Assembly: GCA_948750805.1 (NCBI GenBank)
Contig: CAPZYV010000004.1
Coordinates: 1-19,387 of the forward strand
Length of the DNA stretch: 19,387 nt
Direction of reading: 5' to 3'
DNA from: an uncultured Bacilli bacterium
GTDB taxonomy: Bacteria; Bacillota_I; Bacilli_A; RF39; UBA660
The notes beneath the pieces were generated by a model. The model saw only the letters and a program-made list of their open reading frames with translations. It was not told where the DNA came from and ran no database searches. Below are positions 1 to 7,777 of the stretch, in pieces (positions within the stretch are counted from its first letter, which is position 1; each line of letters opens with the position of its first letter). The position numbers were made by a program, and so were the translations under genes.

Positions 1-423
1 TGCTAGTTGATCTTGAAGTTTAGCTACTTCGGCATCAATTTCTTCTTTAGAAACATTAGCTTTTTCTTTTTTAATTTTTAAATTTTTATATTCACCTAAA
101 GTTACTTCTGGTTTACTCATAATAGTAAATTTAAATTTAACTTCAGATTCATTTATAGCTGTAATATCCACACTTGGTTCAATAATAGGTGTAATATTAG
201 CTTCTTCTAATGCTTTTTTATAAGCTTCATCCATTACTAAATCTACAGCGTCCATGTATAAAGATTCAATACCAAATTTCTTTAAATAGATATTTTTAGG
301 AGCTGTTCCTTTTCTGAACCCTTCAATTTTAACTTCTTTATTTTTCTTTTTATAAGCTTTATCTAAAGCGTTTGTCCATATTTCACCATTTAGTGTGATT
401 TCAATTTCTTTTACGTTTTTCAA
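1..423 (-). CDS. tig: Trigger factor, N-terminal part (runs off left edge)
   Basis: Ribosome-bound chaperone and peptidyl-prolyl isomerase that meets nascent chains at the exit tunnel. Only the first 141 codons are in the window, covering the ribosome-binding domain and the start of the next domain. The signature loop GFRKGTAP at residues 35-42 is the ribosome-docking motif of the family; it is followed by the family-typical KKFGIESLYMDAVD and KPEVTLGEYKNLKI. The PPIase and C-terminal chaperone domains lie beyond position 1. The start is a TTG at 421-423: a TGA stop lies in frame five codons upstream, no ATG or GTG lies between, and an AGGAAAG-type ribosome site sits just upstream. The N-terminus is therefore several residues shorter than in E. 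coli, where GFRKG begins near residue 43. A consensus-like promoter lies immediately upstream (453-481). Identity is confident; the TTG start is well supported. Confidence 0.93.
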   Translation of the reverse strand, partial: MKNVKEIEITLNGEIWTNALDKAYKKKNKEVKIEGFRKGTAPKNIYLKKFGIESLYMDAVDLVMDEAYKKALEEANITPIIEPSVDITAINESEVKFKFTIMSKPEVTLGEYKNLKIKKEKANVSKEEIDAEVAKLQDQLA

Positions 424-452
424 TTTATTTCTTTCCTTTCAAATCTTTAAAT

Positions 453-481
453 ATTATAACTTAAATTTCCATATTTTACAA
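453..481 (-). promoter_or_regulatory. Sigma-A promoter of tig
   Basis: Read on the minus strand, TTGTAA (476-481) and TATAAT (453-458) are separated by exactly 17 bases, a near-consensus housekeeping promoter. Transcription should begin near 446, giving a leader of roughly 20 bases that contains the ribosome site of tig. Seen in sequence; activity is inferred. Confidence 0.7.
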
Positions 482-514
482 GTTATTTTAAAATGATTAC
501 TACCTACTTAACAA

Positions 515-2485
515 TTAGGAAATAACTCTGCCATTATCTTTTAATATAAGTTTTCGGTAGGCTTCACCAGATACAGTCTCAACAGTACCGTTTTCTAAAA
601 GAGCGTAAGCAACAGATACAGAATAATCTGGATAATTACTTCTAAGTCTCGCAATAACACTATCACTAATGCCTAATTCTTTTTTATGTTCTTCTATATA
701 TGCTAAATCAAGAGCATCTTTGTCTGTTCTTTTGATATAGCCTTCATTTATGGCACTTTCTTTACTAATAATTGTATATTCCAGAGGTAATATATTAACA
801 GCGGTATCAAATAGATTAACACTTCTAGCAAAATTACCTAATCTAGTGTTATTCATTACCCGAACTCCTAATAAGAATTGGTACATATCTCGAATATTAA
901 AACTTTTAGCCATTAAATTATTTTTATAATCATATATTGGAAAAACAGAAATGTTGATACCGAAAAGACTACCTTTAAAGCCAAAATCTTGAGGAACTTG
1001 ATAGTATGGTCTACTACTATCAAGGAAACTTTCAAATAAATTTTTTCCATTACTATCAACGGTATTATTTATATCAGGATTAGTAATAAGTGATAAAAAT
1101 TGAGAAGCTTCTTCCGTTGGGTCTTTTTTAGCTATTTCTTTTTTATGTACTCTACTGGTTAACTCGTAACTTTCGGTATAACTTTTAGAATCATGAAAAA
1201 TGTGAAATGTTGGTTGTTTTTTTAATTCTTCTCTTAAGTCGCCCATCATATAAACAGGAACAAAGATATCAACATCATCAAAACTGCGGCAATCTTTGGC
1301 GTTTGTTAAAACATAAGGAAGAGTTCCACCGTAAAAATACATTCCTTGTAAAATACGAGAATTAATTTCTTTTAATCTTTTATAAAACTCTCTAACTTCT
1401 TCAATGGAAGCATCAGCATTAATCGTACTAGTAAAAGGCATAGTATGAATGAAGTTACCATTTACACCTGGAAATATACTAGCATCATTTCTTCTTTTTG
1501 CATATAAAGCTTCTAATTCTGCTTGTTCTTTAGCTAGTTTTTCAGCCGATATTCTTCTTTCGTCTTCTTCTTTTATTCTAGCTTGGCGTCTTATTTCATC
1601 TAAATGAACTTTTGCTTCACTAACTGGCAATGGGCTAGCATACTTTAGCACTTTTGCTACTTTGTCTCTACTTATCATATCATAATCAACAATATAAACA
1701 TATCTAATATAGCCCTCTTCATCACGTTGAACATCGGTGTGAACAGAATAAAAATCCAATGTTTCTCTTAGTTCTCTTTCAGTTTTAACTTTTATTTCGG
1801 GATTTAATATATAAAATTGATAAAAGTGGTCACCATTTTCAAAAGTATATTTAAAATCTTCCACAAATAAAGCATCTTTTTCAGGCTCTAAAATTACTTC
1901 ACAGTGAGATAATAATTTCATATAATTGTGGTCTAAGAATAATGATGCGACATCACGATTTTTAAAATCTAACACCTCACCAGCTTTAAAGTCTAAATAT
2001 AAGTCAATATTTCTTTTTCCGACAGTTAAAGTTTGATTTTCTTCATCAATACTAGCTGGACTTTTCTTAATTGAATTAAGATTTTTACCGACTTTAGTTT
2101 TAGGACTATCAAAATCAAAAAAGCTTATAATTGGTCTATCATCACCAGTTATTTTCTCACATAACCAGTCTCCTAAACTATAAGTTTCATCTGGCCATAA
2201 ACAAACATTAACTTGTTTACCTTCTTTAAATCTTATACTTAAATATTTGTCATAAGGCATTATTGCAATTTCACTAGCATTAGGATTTTCCACTATATCA
2301 AAATCATATATGCCAGGAAAGTGTCTCGAAAATACATTATTTTCTATATCACTCTTTTTAAATCTTAAAATTTTACCTTTAGGGTATACTGTTGTACCTC
2401 CTGAATACTTTGAAGTAGTTATCGTTGTTTCTTCAAACACTCTTAAATAAACATAATCTTCACTTTTAAAGCCATTAATTTGCAT
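515..2485 (-). CDS. Unknown protein with C-terminal nucleotidyltransferase-like domain
   Basis: 656 aa, no signal peptide or membrane segment, so probably cytoplasmic. I do not recognise the N-terminal ~285 residues, which are mixed alpha/beta and acidic. Residues ~290-333 are a charged, Glu/Lys/Arg/Ala-rich helix, likely coiled coil, linking to the C-terminal part. That part resembles the DNA polymerase beta nucleotidyltransferase fold: FYGGTLPYVL (384-393) followed by SFDDVDIFV (401-409) fits the GG...DxD active-site pattern, as in AbiEii/MNT-type proteins. Residues ~553-566 (VNLFDTAVNILPLE) and the later RTDKDALDLAYI (586-597) also look like conserved NTase-family helices. The expected third acid, on the strand INISVFPIYDY (510-520), appears to be Ser513 or displaced. 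Activity is therefore uncertain. Start ATG is 24 bases past a plausible promoter; the ribosome site (GGTG) is weak. Could be a nucleotide-transfer enzyme, an antitoxin/toxin-like NTase or a non-catalytic relative. Confidence 0.6.
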   Translation of the reverse strand: MQINGFKSEDYVYLRVFEETTITTSKYSGGTTVYPKGKILRFKKSDIENNVFSRHFPGIYDFDIVENPNASEIAIMPYDKYLSIRFKEGKQVNVCLWPDETYSLGDWLCEKITGDDRPIISFFDFDSPKTKVGKNLNSIKKSPASIDEENQTLTVGKRNIDLYLDFKAGEVLDFKNRDVASLFLDHNYMKLLSHCEVILEPEKDALFVEDFKYTFENGDHFYQFYILNPEIKVKTERELRETLDFYSVHTDVQRDEEGYIRYVYIVDYDMISRDKVAKVLKYASPLPVSEAKVHLDEIRRQARIKEEDERRISAEKLAKEQAELEALYAKRRNDASIFPGVNGNFIHTMPFTSTINADASIEEVREFYKRLKEINSRILQGMYFYGGTLPYVLTNAKDCRSFDDVDIFVPVYMMGDLREELKKQPTFHIFHDSKSYTESYELTSRVHKKEIAKKDPTEEASQFLSLITNPDINNTVDSNGKNLFESFLDSSRPYYQVPQDFGFKGSLFGINISVFPIYDYKNNLMAKSFNIRDMYQFLLGVRVMNNTRLGNFARSVNLFDTAVNILPLEYTIISKESAINEGYIKRTDKDALDLAYIEEHKKELGISDSVIARLRSNYPDYSVSVAYALLENGTVETVSGEAYRKLILKDNGRVIS

Positions 2486-2512
2486 TTAAACACCAACTTT
2501 TCATTAACCATT

Positions 2513-2541
2513 ATTATATAGGAATCATGAAATATTAGCAA
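2513..2541 (-). promoter_or_regulatory. Candidate promoter of the 656-aa protein gene
   Basis: On the minus strand TTGCTA (2536-2541) and TATAAT (2513-2518) are spaced 17 bases apart, between the end of the prepilin peptidase gene and this start codon. Predicted start of transcription is near 2506. The -35 matches consensus at four of six positions. Confidence 0.5.
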
Positions 2542-2572
2542 GAAAAAAAGTCTTAGCATTACCTAAAACTTA

Positions 2573-3229
2573 TTATCCTAAAAGATTAATTAAATTCGTA
2601 AATTTATCATAAAACATAAATACTAGAGCCATACTGCCAACTAGAAATGGACCATACGGAACTTCATTATCTTTATTGAGCAAGATTGCTGCTAAAGCAT
2701 AAGGAAGTGCTAAAAGCGAAGAAAATATTATAGCGATTAAACCTAGTCTTATATTTAATGTAATTCCGATGATAGCTGCTAGTTTAATATCTCCTCCACC
2801 TAAGGATTCCTTTTTAAATATTTTTTTACCCAAAAGACCAATTATAATCATAAATCCAAATAAGGCTAAGCCACTTAAAAGACTAATGCCTGCATTTTTA
2901 AAACCATAAAAGCATGTTCTTAAGACTAGAAGTAAAAAGCCTGATATAACTAAAGGGCTATCTAATATTATCATATATTTAATATCACTTACAAAAATAT
3001 TAATAACTAAACTAGATATAATTAAACTAACAAAAAATTCATAATCAAAACCATATTCATGATAAGCTATAACTGTAATAACTGAATTTACGATAGCTAT
3101 AAATAAATTTAAAATCCATGAATTTTCATTCCTTTTAGTTACTTCAGGAAGGATTAGTGGTAATTTTTCTCCTATTAAAGTCGATACTAAACCTAAAATA
3201 AAACCAATAAGAAATATTACTATTATCAT
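2573..3229 (-). CDS. Prepilin peptidase (type IV prepilin leader peptidase, A24 family)
   Basis: Integral-membrane aspartic protease that cuts the short leader of type IV prepilins and type II secretion pseudopilins at the cytoplasmic face. 218 aa, almost entirely hydrophobic with about six to eight membrane segments. Both catalytic Asp motifs are present: SDIKYMII around Asp82 and the GxGD-type motif GGGDIKLA with Asp147. The C-terminal VPYGPFLVG matches the family's PFGP motif. The Cys-rich N-terminal methyltransferase domain of long PilD/GspO proteins is absent: residues 21-40 carry no CxxC pairs, so this is a cleavage-only form. The gene starts 12 bases after pilC, with its AAAGGA ribosome site directly after the pilC stop, so the two are co-transcribed. 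No ATPase (GspE/PilB) gene is in the window. Confidence 0.88.
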   Translation of the reverse strand: MIIVIFLIGFILGLVSTLIGEKLPLILPEVTKRNENSWILNLFIAIVNSVITVIAYHEYGFDYEFFVSLIISSLVINIFVSDIKYMIILDSPLVISGFLLLVLRTCFYGFKNAGISLLSGLALFGFMIIIGLLGKKIFKKESLGGGDIKLAAIIGITLNIRLGLIAIIFSSLLALPYALAAILLNKDNEVPYGPFLVGSMALVFMFYDKFTNLINLLG

Positions 3230-3241
3230 TTTTTATCCTTT

Positions 3242-4702
3242 CTAGTTTATTTGACCATACAAACTAAACATTGGTACTACAACCGCTAATATTATTATAC
3301 CAACAATAAGTGCTAAAATTACAATCATAATTGGTTCTAAGAAACTTTTTAAATTAATAACTTTACTTCGATGTAAATCACTATAATAATTTGCTACTTT
3401 ATCCATCATTAAAGATAATTCTCCTGTTGACTCTCCTGTTGCAATCATGTAATAAGCAACGTCAGGAATACACCATTTATTTTGAAATGATAAAGATATT
3501 TTATCTCCTTTAGCGATATTACTAATAGTTTCAATCATAATATCTTTATATACTTCATTATTGGTTATATTTGTAAGTATTTCCATACTATTTGTAATAT
3601 AAACACTATTTTTTAATAAACTAGAAAAAGTTTTAGTAAACAAAGTTAATTCATGATAAATAATAATATTGCCAAAAAAAGGAATTTTCATACCAATAGT
3701 TTGAATAAATTTTCTAAAACCTTTCGATTTTTGATATAAAAATAGCATCATAATAATTACTAATAATAATATTAAAATAATTGTGCTTATATTTGCTGTT
3801 ATATATTTACTTAGATTAATTATAGATAATGTAAAACCACTAACTTTAATACCAGCTTGGTCATAAACTTTAATAAATTCTGGAATAACAAATACCATTA
3901 TAAAGGTCATAACGGCTAAAGCAAATACTAATAAAATTGTAGGATAAATGATAGCACTTATCATTTCTTTTCTTGTTTTATCAATTTCAGTATAGTAATT
4001 TGCCATATCATCTAGTGTTTTAGCTAAGTCTCCAGTTGCTTCTGCAGATTTAATCATATTTATTAATAATTGGGGAAATACTTTTCCTTGATTTTGTAAA
4101 GCAGTACTAAAGCTTTCACCTAGCGTTAATTCATAAGATATTGCCCGATAAAGCTTACTTTTAGTTATATCTTTTTCAACTTGCTTAGTCATAATTTTTA
4201 TTGTATCATTTAAAGTTAATCCTGCTTTTAAATAAGTGGATACTCCGGTTAACCAAAAAATTAAATCTTTCGTTTTTAATTCTTTTTCGGTATCTAACCC
4301 CATTTTTTTAATTAAATTATAAGTTATATCTTTTTTAATACTTGTAGCCTTTATGCCTTCGTTTGCTAAAAAGTTATTTAAAGTAGATTTATTTGTCGCA
4401 CTTATTATGCCTTTTACAGTTTTACCATTAGAATCTGTTCCCACATAGCGATAATAATCTTTTTTAACAGTTCTAGAAGCTATTTCTTCTTTCATTTCCT
4501 GAACTAATTCTTCGGCAATACTTTTATTTTTTATTTCTTTATTAGAGTAGCTATTATTTACAAAATTATCGATGATATCATAAAAAACGTCAAAAAAAAC
4601 AAATTTGAAACCAATCAAAAAATGTTTGATAAAATCAATTACAAAAAGAAATGGTATTAAAATAATATCAGACATAGTCTTATTCCTTTTTTCTTTTGCC
4701 AT
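3242..4702 (-). CDS. Type II secretion system F family protein (PilC/GspF platform)
   Basis: Inner-membrane platform protein on which the assembly ATPase acts to build type IV pili or pseudopili. 486 aa. Residues 83-125 hold the N-terminal domain typical of the family (YYRYVGTDSNGKTVKGII, then LANEGIK). Two T2SS-F repeats follow at ~146-268 and ~349-475; each carries the family signature, IKSAEATGDLAKTLDDM (217-233) and ATGESTGELSLMMDK (431-445). Membrane segments lie near 250-272, 304-324 and 455-480. Unusual is a hydrophobic extension before the usual start: residues 11-47 are Phe/Ile-rich and could form an extra membrane or amphipathic segment, so the family domain begins only near residue 83. 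The initiator ATG has an AGGG-type ribosome site and an extended -10 promoter just upstream. First gene of a two-gene operon with the prepilin peptidase. Confidence 0.9.
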   Translation of the reverse strand: MAKEKRNKTMSDIILIPFLFVIDFIKHFLIGFKFVFFDVFYDIIDNFVNNSYSNKEIKNKSIAEELVQEMKEEIASRTVKKDYYRYVGTDSNGKTVKGIISATNKSTLNNFLANEGIKATSIKKDITYNLIKKMGLDTEKELKTKDLIFWLTGVSTYLKAGLTLNDTIKIMTKQVEKDITKSKLYRAISYELTLGESFSTALQNQGKVFPQLLINMIKSAEATGDLAKTLDDMANYYTEIDKTRKEMISAIIYPTILLVFALAVMTFIMVFVIPEFIKVYDQAGIKVSGFTLSIINLSKYITANISTIILILLLVIIMMLFLYQKSKGFRKFIQTIGMKIPFFGNIIIYHELTLFTKTFSSLLKNSVYITNSMEILTNITNNEVYKDIMIETISNIAKGDKISLSFQNKWCIPDVAYYMIATGESTGELSLMMDKVANYYSDLHRSKVINLKSFLEPIMIVILALIVGIIILAVVVPMFSLYGQIN

Positions 4703-4725
4703 ACTATCTACCCTACTCTATAAGA

Positions 4726-4734
4726 ATTATATCA
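4726..4734 (-). promoter_or_regulatory. Extended -10 promoter of the pilC-prepilin peptidase operon
   Basis: Read on the minus strand, TGATATAAT gives a perfect extended -10 (TG-n-TATAAT), with TATAAT at 4726-4731. The -35 region is only AT-rich, as is common with extended -10 promoters. Transcription would begin near 4719, about 17 bases before the ATG. Confidence 0.6.
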
Positions 4735-4773
4735 CATTTTTTAAAATTATAAAATAATAATTATTAGTAAATT

Positions 4774-4793
4774 AAAAAAGAGTTTTTAACTCT
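4774..4793 (-). terminator. Rho-independent terminator of the plsC-ligase-plsC operon
   Basis: In the minus-strand transcript AGAGTT pairs with AACTCT across a three-base loop, then six U residues follow (4774-4779). The 5' arm overlaps the TAG stop codon of the plsC gene at 4792-4794, so the terminator is built into the end of the gene. Confidence 0.72.
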
Positions 4794-5373
4794 AACTTTG
4801 ACACTCTAATAACTCTTTTATTTTACTATATAAATAATTGTTAGCTTCTTCTAAACTCATATTATTTACCGTTAGGGGACTACCAAATCTAATTGTAAGA
4901 TTTTTACTCCGAAATTTATAATCTCCAGTAATAGCAAAAGGAATAATATAGGCATTAGTTTTTTGGGCAAGGCTTACTGCTCCAAATTTAAAAGGAAGTA
5001 ATTTTTTTTCAGTTTTATTTCTTGTTCCTTCCGGAAATATACCAATAGCCCCATTATTTTTTAAAACCCATAGGGCTTTATTTGTAGCATTTGTATCTTT
5101 TTTCGTTCTATCAACTGGTATACATCCGGTTTTTTTAAAAAACCAAGCTATTTTTTTATTTTCAAAATATTCTTTCTTAGCTAAATAATTAATACCTCTT
5201 TTAGTTGCAATAATCGTTAAACATTGGTCATATAGATGTTTGTGATTACCTGCTATTATAATGGGACCTTTTGTTAAAATATTTTCTTTTCCAATAATGG
5301 TTGGATTATAATAAAATTTAAATATTGGGCTTAGAAAAAACTTTCCTACACGATATAATAATGTTTTTTTCAT
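4792..5373 (-). CDS. plsC: 1-acyl-sn-glycerol-3-phosphate acyltransferase (PlsC family)
   Basis: Membrane-associated acyltransferase of the PlsC/LPLAT family, which transfers an acyl chain to lysophosphatidic acid in phospholipid synthesis. 193 aa. The motifs are in order: GNHKHLYDQ with the catalytic HX4D pair (His44, Asp49); GCIPVDR (83-89); FPEGTRN (113-119), whose Arg contacts the substrate phosphate; and AYIIPFAITG (141-150). The N-terminal 25 residues are hydrophobic or basic and probably bind the membrane. Its GAGGAAA ribosome site lies next to the TGA stop of the ligase gene, with only 7 bases between stop and ATG, so it is the last gene of a three-gene operon. A second plsC-like gene opens the same operon. 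Family certain; which acceptor each paralog uses is not. Confidence 0.88.
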   Translation of the reverse strand: MKKTLLYRVGKFFLSPIFKFYYNPTIIGKENILTKGPIIIAGNHKHLYDQCLTIIATKRGINYLAKKEYFENKKIAWFFKKTGCIPVDRTKKDTNATNKALWVLKNNGAIGIFPEGTRNKTEKKLLPFKFGAVSLAQKTNAYIIPFAITGDYKFRSKNLTIRFGSPLTVNNMSLEEANNYLYSKIKELLECQS

Positions 5374-5380
5374 GGTTTCC

Positions 5381-7093
5381 TCACTTTAGATTTTTAAAGT
5401 CTACTTTTCCTAATTTAGTTTTGGGTAAACTTTTTCTAATTACAAATTCTTTAGGAATCATATAACTTGCTAAATTTTTATGGCAATAATTTGCTAATTC
5501 ATTTTTTATAAATAAACTATTATAATTTTCTTTTAAAACAACAAAGGCTTTTGGTACTTCTCCTTTATATTTATGTGGTATTCCTACTACTGTAGCTTCT
5601 AATACATAAGGATGTCGCTCCAAGATTTCTTCGATATAATTAGGATAAATATTATATCCATTTGAAATAATCATTCTTTTAATTCGCCCTTTGTAAAAAA
5701 TAAAACCATCTTCATCCATATATCCTAAATCTCCTGTATGGAGCCAAATATGGCCGTCGTCATGAATTTGTAATGCTTTATTAGTTTCTGATTCATTATT
5801 TAAATAACCCATCATTAAAGCTTTAGTATTTATACAAATTTCACCTATTTGCATTTTAGGTAATTCTTTTCTAGTACTTGTATCAATTATTTTAATATGA
5901 TTGCTTGGTAAAGGTATTCCAACCGAACCGCTTTTATTTACATCATCACTTCCTAAAGATACTGCTGCTAAAGCTTCAGACATTCCATAACCTTGGGTAA
6001 TTTTAATATTTGCGTTATGGTCCTTTAAATATTTATTAATATCCTTTTCTAAATTGGCATTTAATATATCGCCACCACTTACGATATATTTTAAATAAGA
6101 TAAATCTAAATTTTTTTCATTGTTACACTTAATTAAGGCATCAAATAAAGTTGGCACGCCTAAAACACAAGTTGGTTTTGTTTTTTTGAATAAAGTATCA
6201 AACTTTTGAGCATTAAATTTTGGAACTAAAATTGTATAACAACCTAATGATAGTGGTGTATGCATTAAAACACTTAATCCAAAGCCATGAAAATTAGGCA
6301 TAATAGCTAGACAGCTATCTCCTTCCTTAAGATTTTTTAAAGCAATGCTTTCCTGTTTAGCGGCTAATATAAAAGCACGGTTTTGAATAACTACTTTCTT
6401 CGGACTACCACTTGTACCACCACTTTCAATAATAACTGCTGGTGTATCTTTCCCTAATTTAGAGTTATTTATTACTTCTAATTTTGTATTTTTATCATTT
6501 TTACTAAATTTTTGCCATGAAATAAATTTCTCGTTTTTGGGGAAATGCTCGTATTTTTTAGTTTTAACTAAGTTATAAAGTAATTTTGTATCTAAAGCCA
6601 TTGAATTGGCTACACTAACATAAATTATTTTTTTTAAATTTAATTCTTTTTGTATTGCTTTTATTTTACCATATTCAGTGTCCATCATAATTAGAATTTT
6701 ACTATTAGTTGTAATAACATTATCTTTTATCTCTCTTTCGCTAGATAAAGGGTGTAACATACTGGCAATTGCCCCTATTTTGTTTAGACTATATAAAGCA
6801 TGTAATACTTCGGGCATATTAGGTAAACAAATAGTTACAATATCTCCTTTTTTAATACCTAAATTACAAAATGAAATAGCAATATTATCTATTTCGCCTA
6901 AAAACTTTTTATAAGTCGCTTTTTTATTAAAGTACTCATATGCATAATTATTTGGATACTTAATGGTACTATTTTTTACTTCATCATACATAGTTATATC
7001 TGGTATAGTAATATTTAAATCACAAGCTTTATAATATTTATTCCATGAAGCTTGCAATTCTTTTCTTTTCCGTAAAATATTAAATATTGACAT
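5381..7093 (-). CDS. AMP-dependent acyl ligase (class I adenylate-forming enzyme)
   Basis: Adenylate-forming enzyme that activates a carboxylic acid, probably a fatty acid, with ATP and passes it to CoA or a carrier thiol. 570 aa, full length for the family. ATP-binding core motifs: SGGTSGSPKK (225-233; canonical versions have Gly where the second Lys stands), YGMSE (369-373), GEICINT (417-423), and TGDLGYMDEDGF (453-464) with hinge KGRIKRMI (468-475). The C-terminal domain has NGYNIYPNYIEE (478-489) and the catalytic lysine in LPKTKLGKVD (Lys563). The ATG overlaps the TAA stop of the upstream plsC-like gene (TAATG), and the downstream plsC follows by 7 bases. This sandwich between two acyltransferases suggests the ligase supplies acyl groups to them, perhaps from exogenous fatty acids. 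No acyl carrier protein gene is adjacent. Chain length and final acceptor cannot be read from the sequence. Confidence 0.87.
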   Translation of the reverse strand: MSIFNILRKRKELQASWNKYYKACDLNITIPDITMYDEVKNSTIKYPNNYAYEYFNKKATYKKFLGEIDNIAISFCNLGIKKGDIVTICLPNMPEVLHALYSLNKIGAIASMLHPLSSEREIKDNVITTNSKILIMMDTEYGKIKAIQKELNLKKIIYVSVANSMALDTKLLYNLVKTKKYEHFPKNEKFISWQKFSKNDKNTKLEVINNSKLGKDTPAVIIESGGTSGSPKKVVIQNRAFILAAKQESIALKNLKEGDSCLAIMPNFHGFGLSVLMHTPLSLGCYTILVPKFNAQKFDTLFKKTKPTCVLGVPTLFDALIKCNNEKNLDLSYLKYIVSGGDILNANLEKDINKYLKDHNANIKITQGYGMSEALAAVSLGSDDVNKSGSVGIPLPSNHIKIIDTSTRKELPKMQIGEICINTKALMMGYLNNESETNKALQIHDDGHIWLHTGDLGYMDEDGFIFYKGRIKRMIISNGYNIYPNYIEEILERHPYVLEATVVGIPHKYKGEVPKAFVVLKENYNSLFIKNELANYCHKNLASYMIPKEFVIRKSLPKTKLGKVDFKNLK

Positions 7094-7677
7094 TATTTTT
7101 TCCCTTCGTTTAAATTAAAAATTATATTGAATAATCGTTTGTTTTCTTTATCTAAATTTACATCAGTAATATAGATAGGATTTGAAAATTCAATTTCTAA
7201 ACTTCGAGAAAATAATGAATAAGAACCTTTTATACAAAATGGAATTATTGGGGTATTAGTTTCATAAGCCATCTTTACTGCACCAATTTTGAAAGGTAAT
7301 AATTTTTTTGTGTTTTTTTCAGTAGTACCTTCTGGAAATATCCCTATTACTTTTTCATCTTTTAAATAAGCCTCAGCCCATTGTATAACTTTGCTATTTT
7401 TTCTTTTTCTATCGACTGGTATCAATCCTAAATTTGCAAATATTATTTTTTTAGGCCCTTTCCATAATTCTTTTTTAGCTAAGAAATGGATATTTCTTTT
7501 AGTAGTAGATATTAATAATAAAGAGTCTAAATTATGAGTATGATTGCCAGCTAAAATAATTCTACCGGATTCTGGAATTACAGCACTATTTATAATTTTA
7601 GGTTTAAATAAAAGTTTAAATAGCACTCTAATTATTGGTTTAAATATAATATATAATAATGATTCTTTTTCGTTCAT
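7093..7677 (-). CDS. PlsC-family acyltransferase, second paralog
   Basis: LPLAT-fold acyltransferase, first gene of the plsC-ligase-plsC operon. Motifs: GNHTHNLDS with HX4D (His46, Asp51), GLIPVDRKRK, FPEGTTEKN (114-122) and PIIPFCIKGSY. Motif III reads EGTT, not EGTR; the Arg that normally contacts substrate phosphate is replaced by Thr, whereas the paralog at 4792-5373 keeps it. This suggests a different acceptor or altered activity. I chose the ATG at 7675-7677, 194 aa. It has a GAGGG ribosome site five bases upstream, whereas the ATG four codons earlier (7689) has none and would lie at or before the predicted transcription start. The stop overlaps the ligase start by one base (TAATG). The N-terminal ~25 residues are hydrophobic. 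Confidence 0.84.
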   Translation of the reverse strand: MNEKESLLYIIFKPIIRVLFKLLFKPKIINSAVIPESGRIILAGNHTHNLDSLLLISTTKRNIHFLAKKELWKGPKKIIFANLGLIPVDRKRKNSKVIQWAEAYLKDEKVIGIFPEGTTEKNTKKLLPFKIGAVKMAYETNTPIIPFCIKGSYSLFSRSLEIEFSNPIYITDVNLDKENKRLFNIIFNLNEGKK

Positions 7678-7693
7678 ATTTTCCCTCATCTAA

Positions 7694-7724
7694 ATTATAT
7701 TTAAATGGCGAAAAATAATGTAAA
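7694..7724 (-). promoter_or_regulatory. Candidate promoter of the plsC-ligase-plsC operon
   Basis: On the minus strand TTTACA (7719-7724) and TATAAT (7694-7699) are separated by 19 bases, slightly long. Transcription would begin near 7687, leaving a leader of about 10 bases before the ATG at 7677. This supports the second ATG as the real start. Confidence 0.5.
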
Positions 7725-7756
7725 TATTTAAAGACAATTTTTAGGCAAATCTATCA

Positions 7757-7773
7757 TATACTATAATAGGTGA
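7757..7773 (+). promoter_or_regulatory. -10 region and ribosome site of the yqfQ-like gene
   Basis: Overlapping -10-like hexamers TATACT (7757-7762) and TATAAT (7762-7767) precede a strong ribosome site AGGTGA (7768-7773) four bases before the ATG at 7778. If the second hexamer were used the transcript would begin after the ribosome site, so the upstream one is more likely. No convincing -35 is seen. Confidence 0.4.
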
Positions 7774-7777
7774 TTTT

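Noticed and set aside
2545..2572. Terminator after the prepilin peptidase gene
   Set aside because: A T-rich run is present on the minus strand but no stem of useful length precedes it; too weak to call.
6678..6914. Plus-strand open frame of 78 codons
   Set aside because: Lies wholly inside the acyl-AMP ligase gene on the other strand, has no ribosome site of note and an unremarkable hydrophobic translation; a shadow of the real gene.
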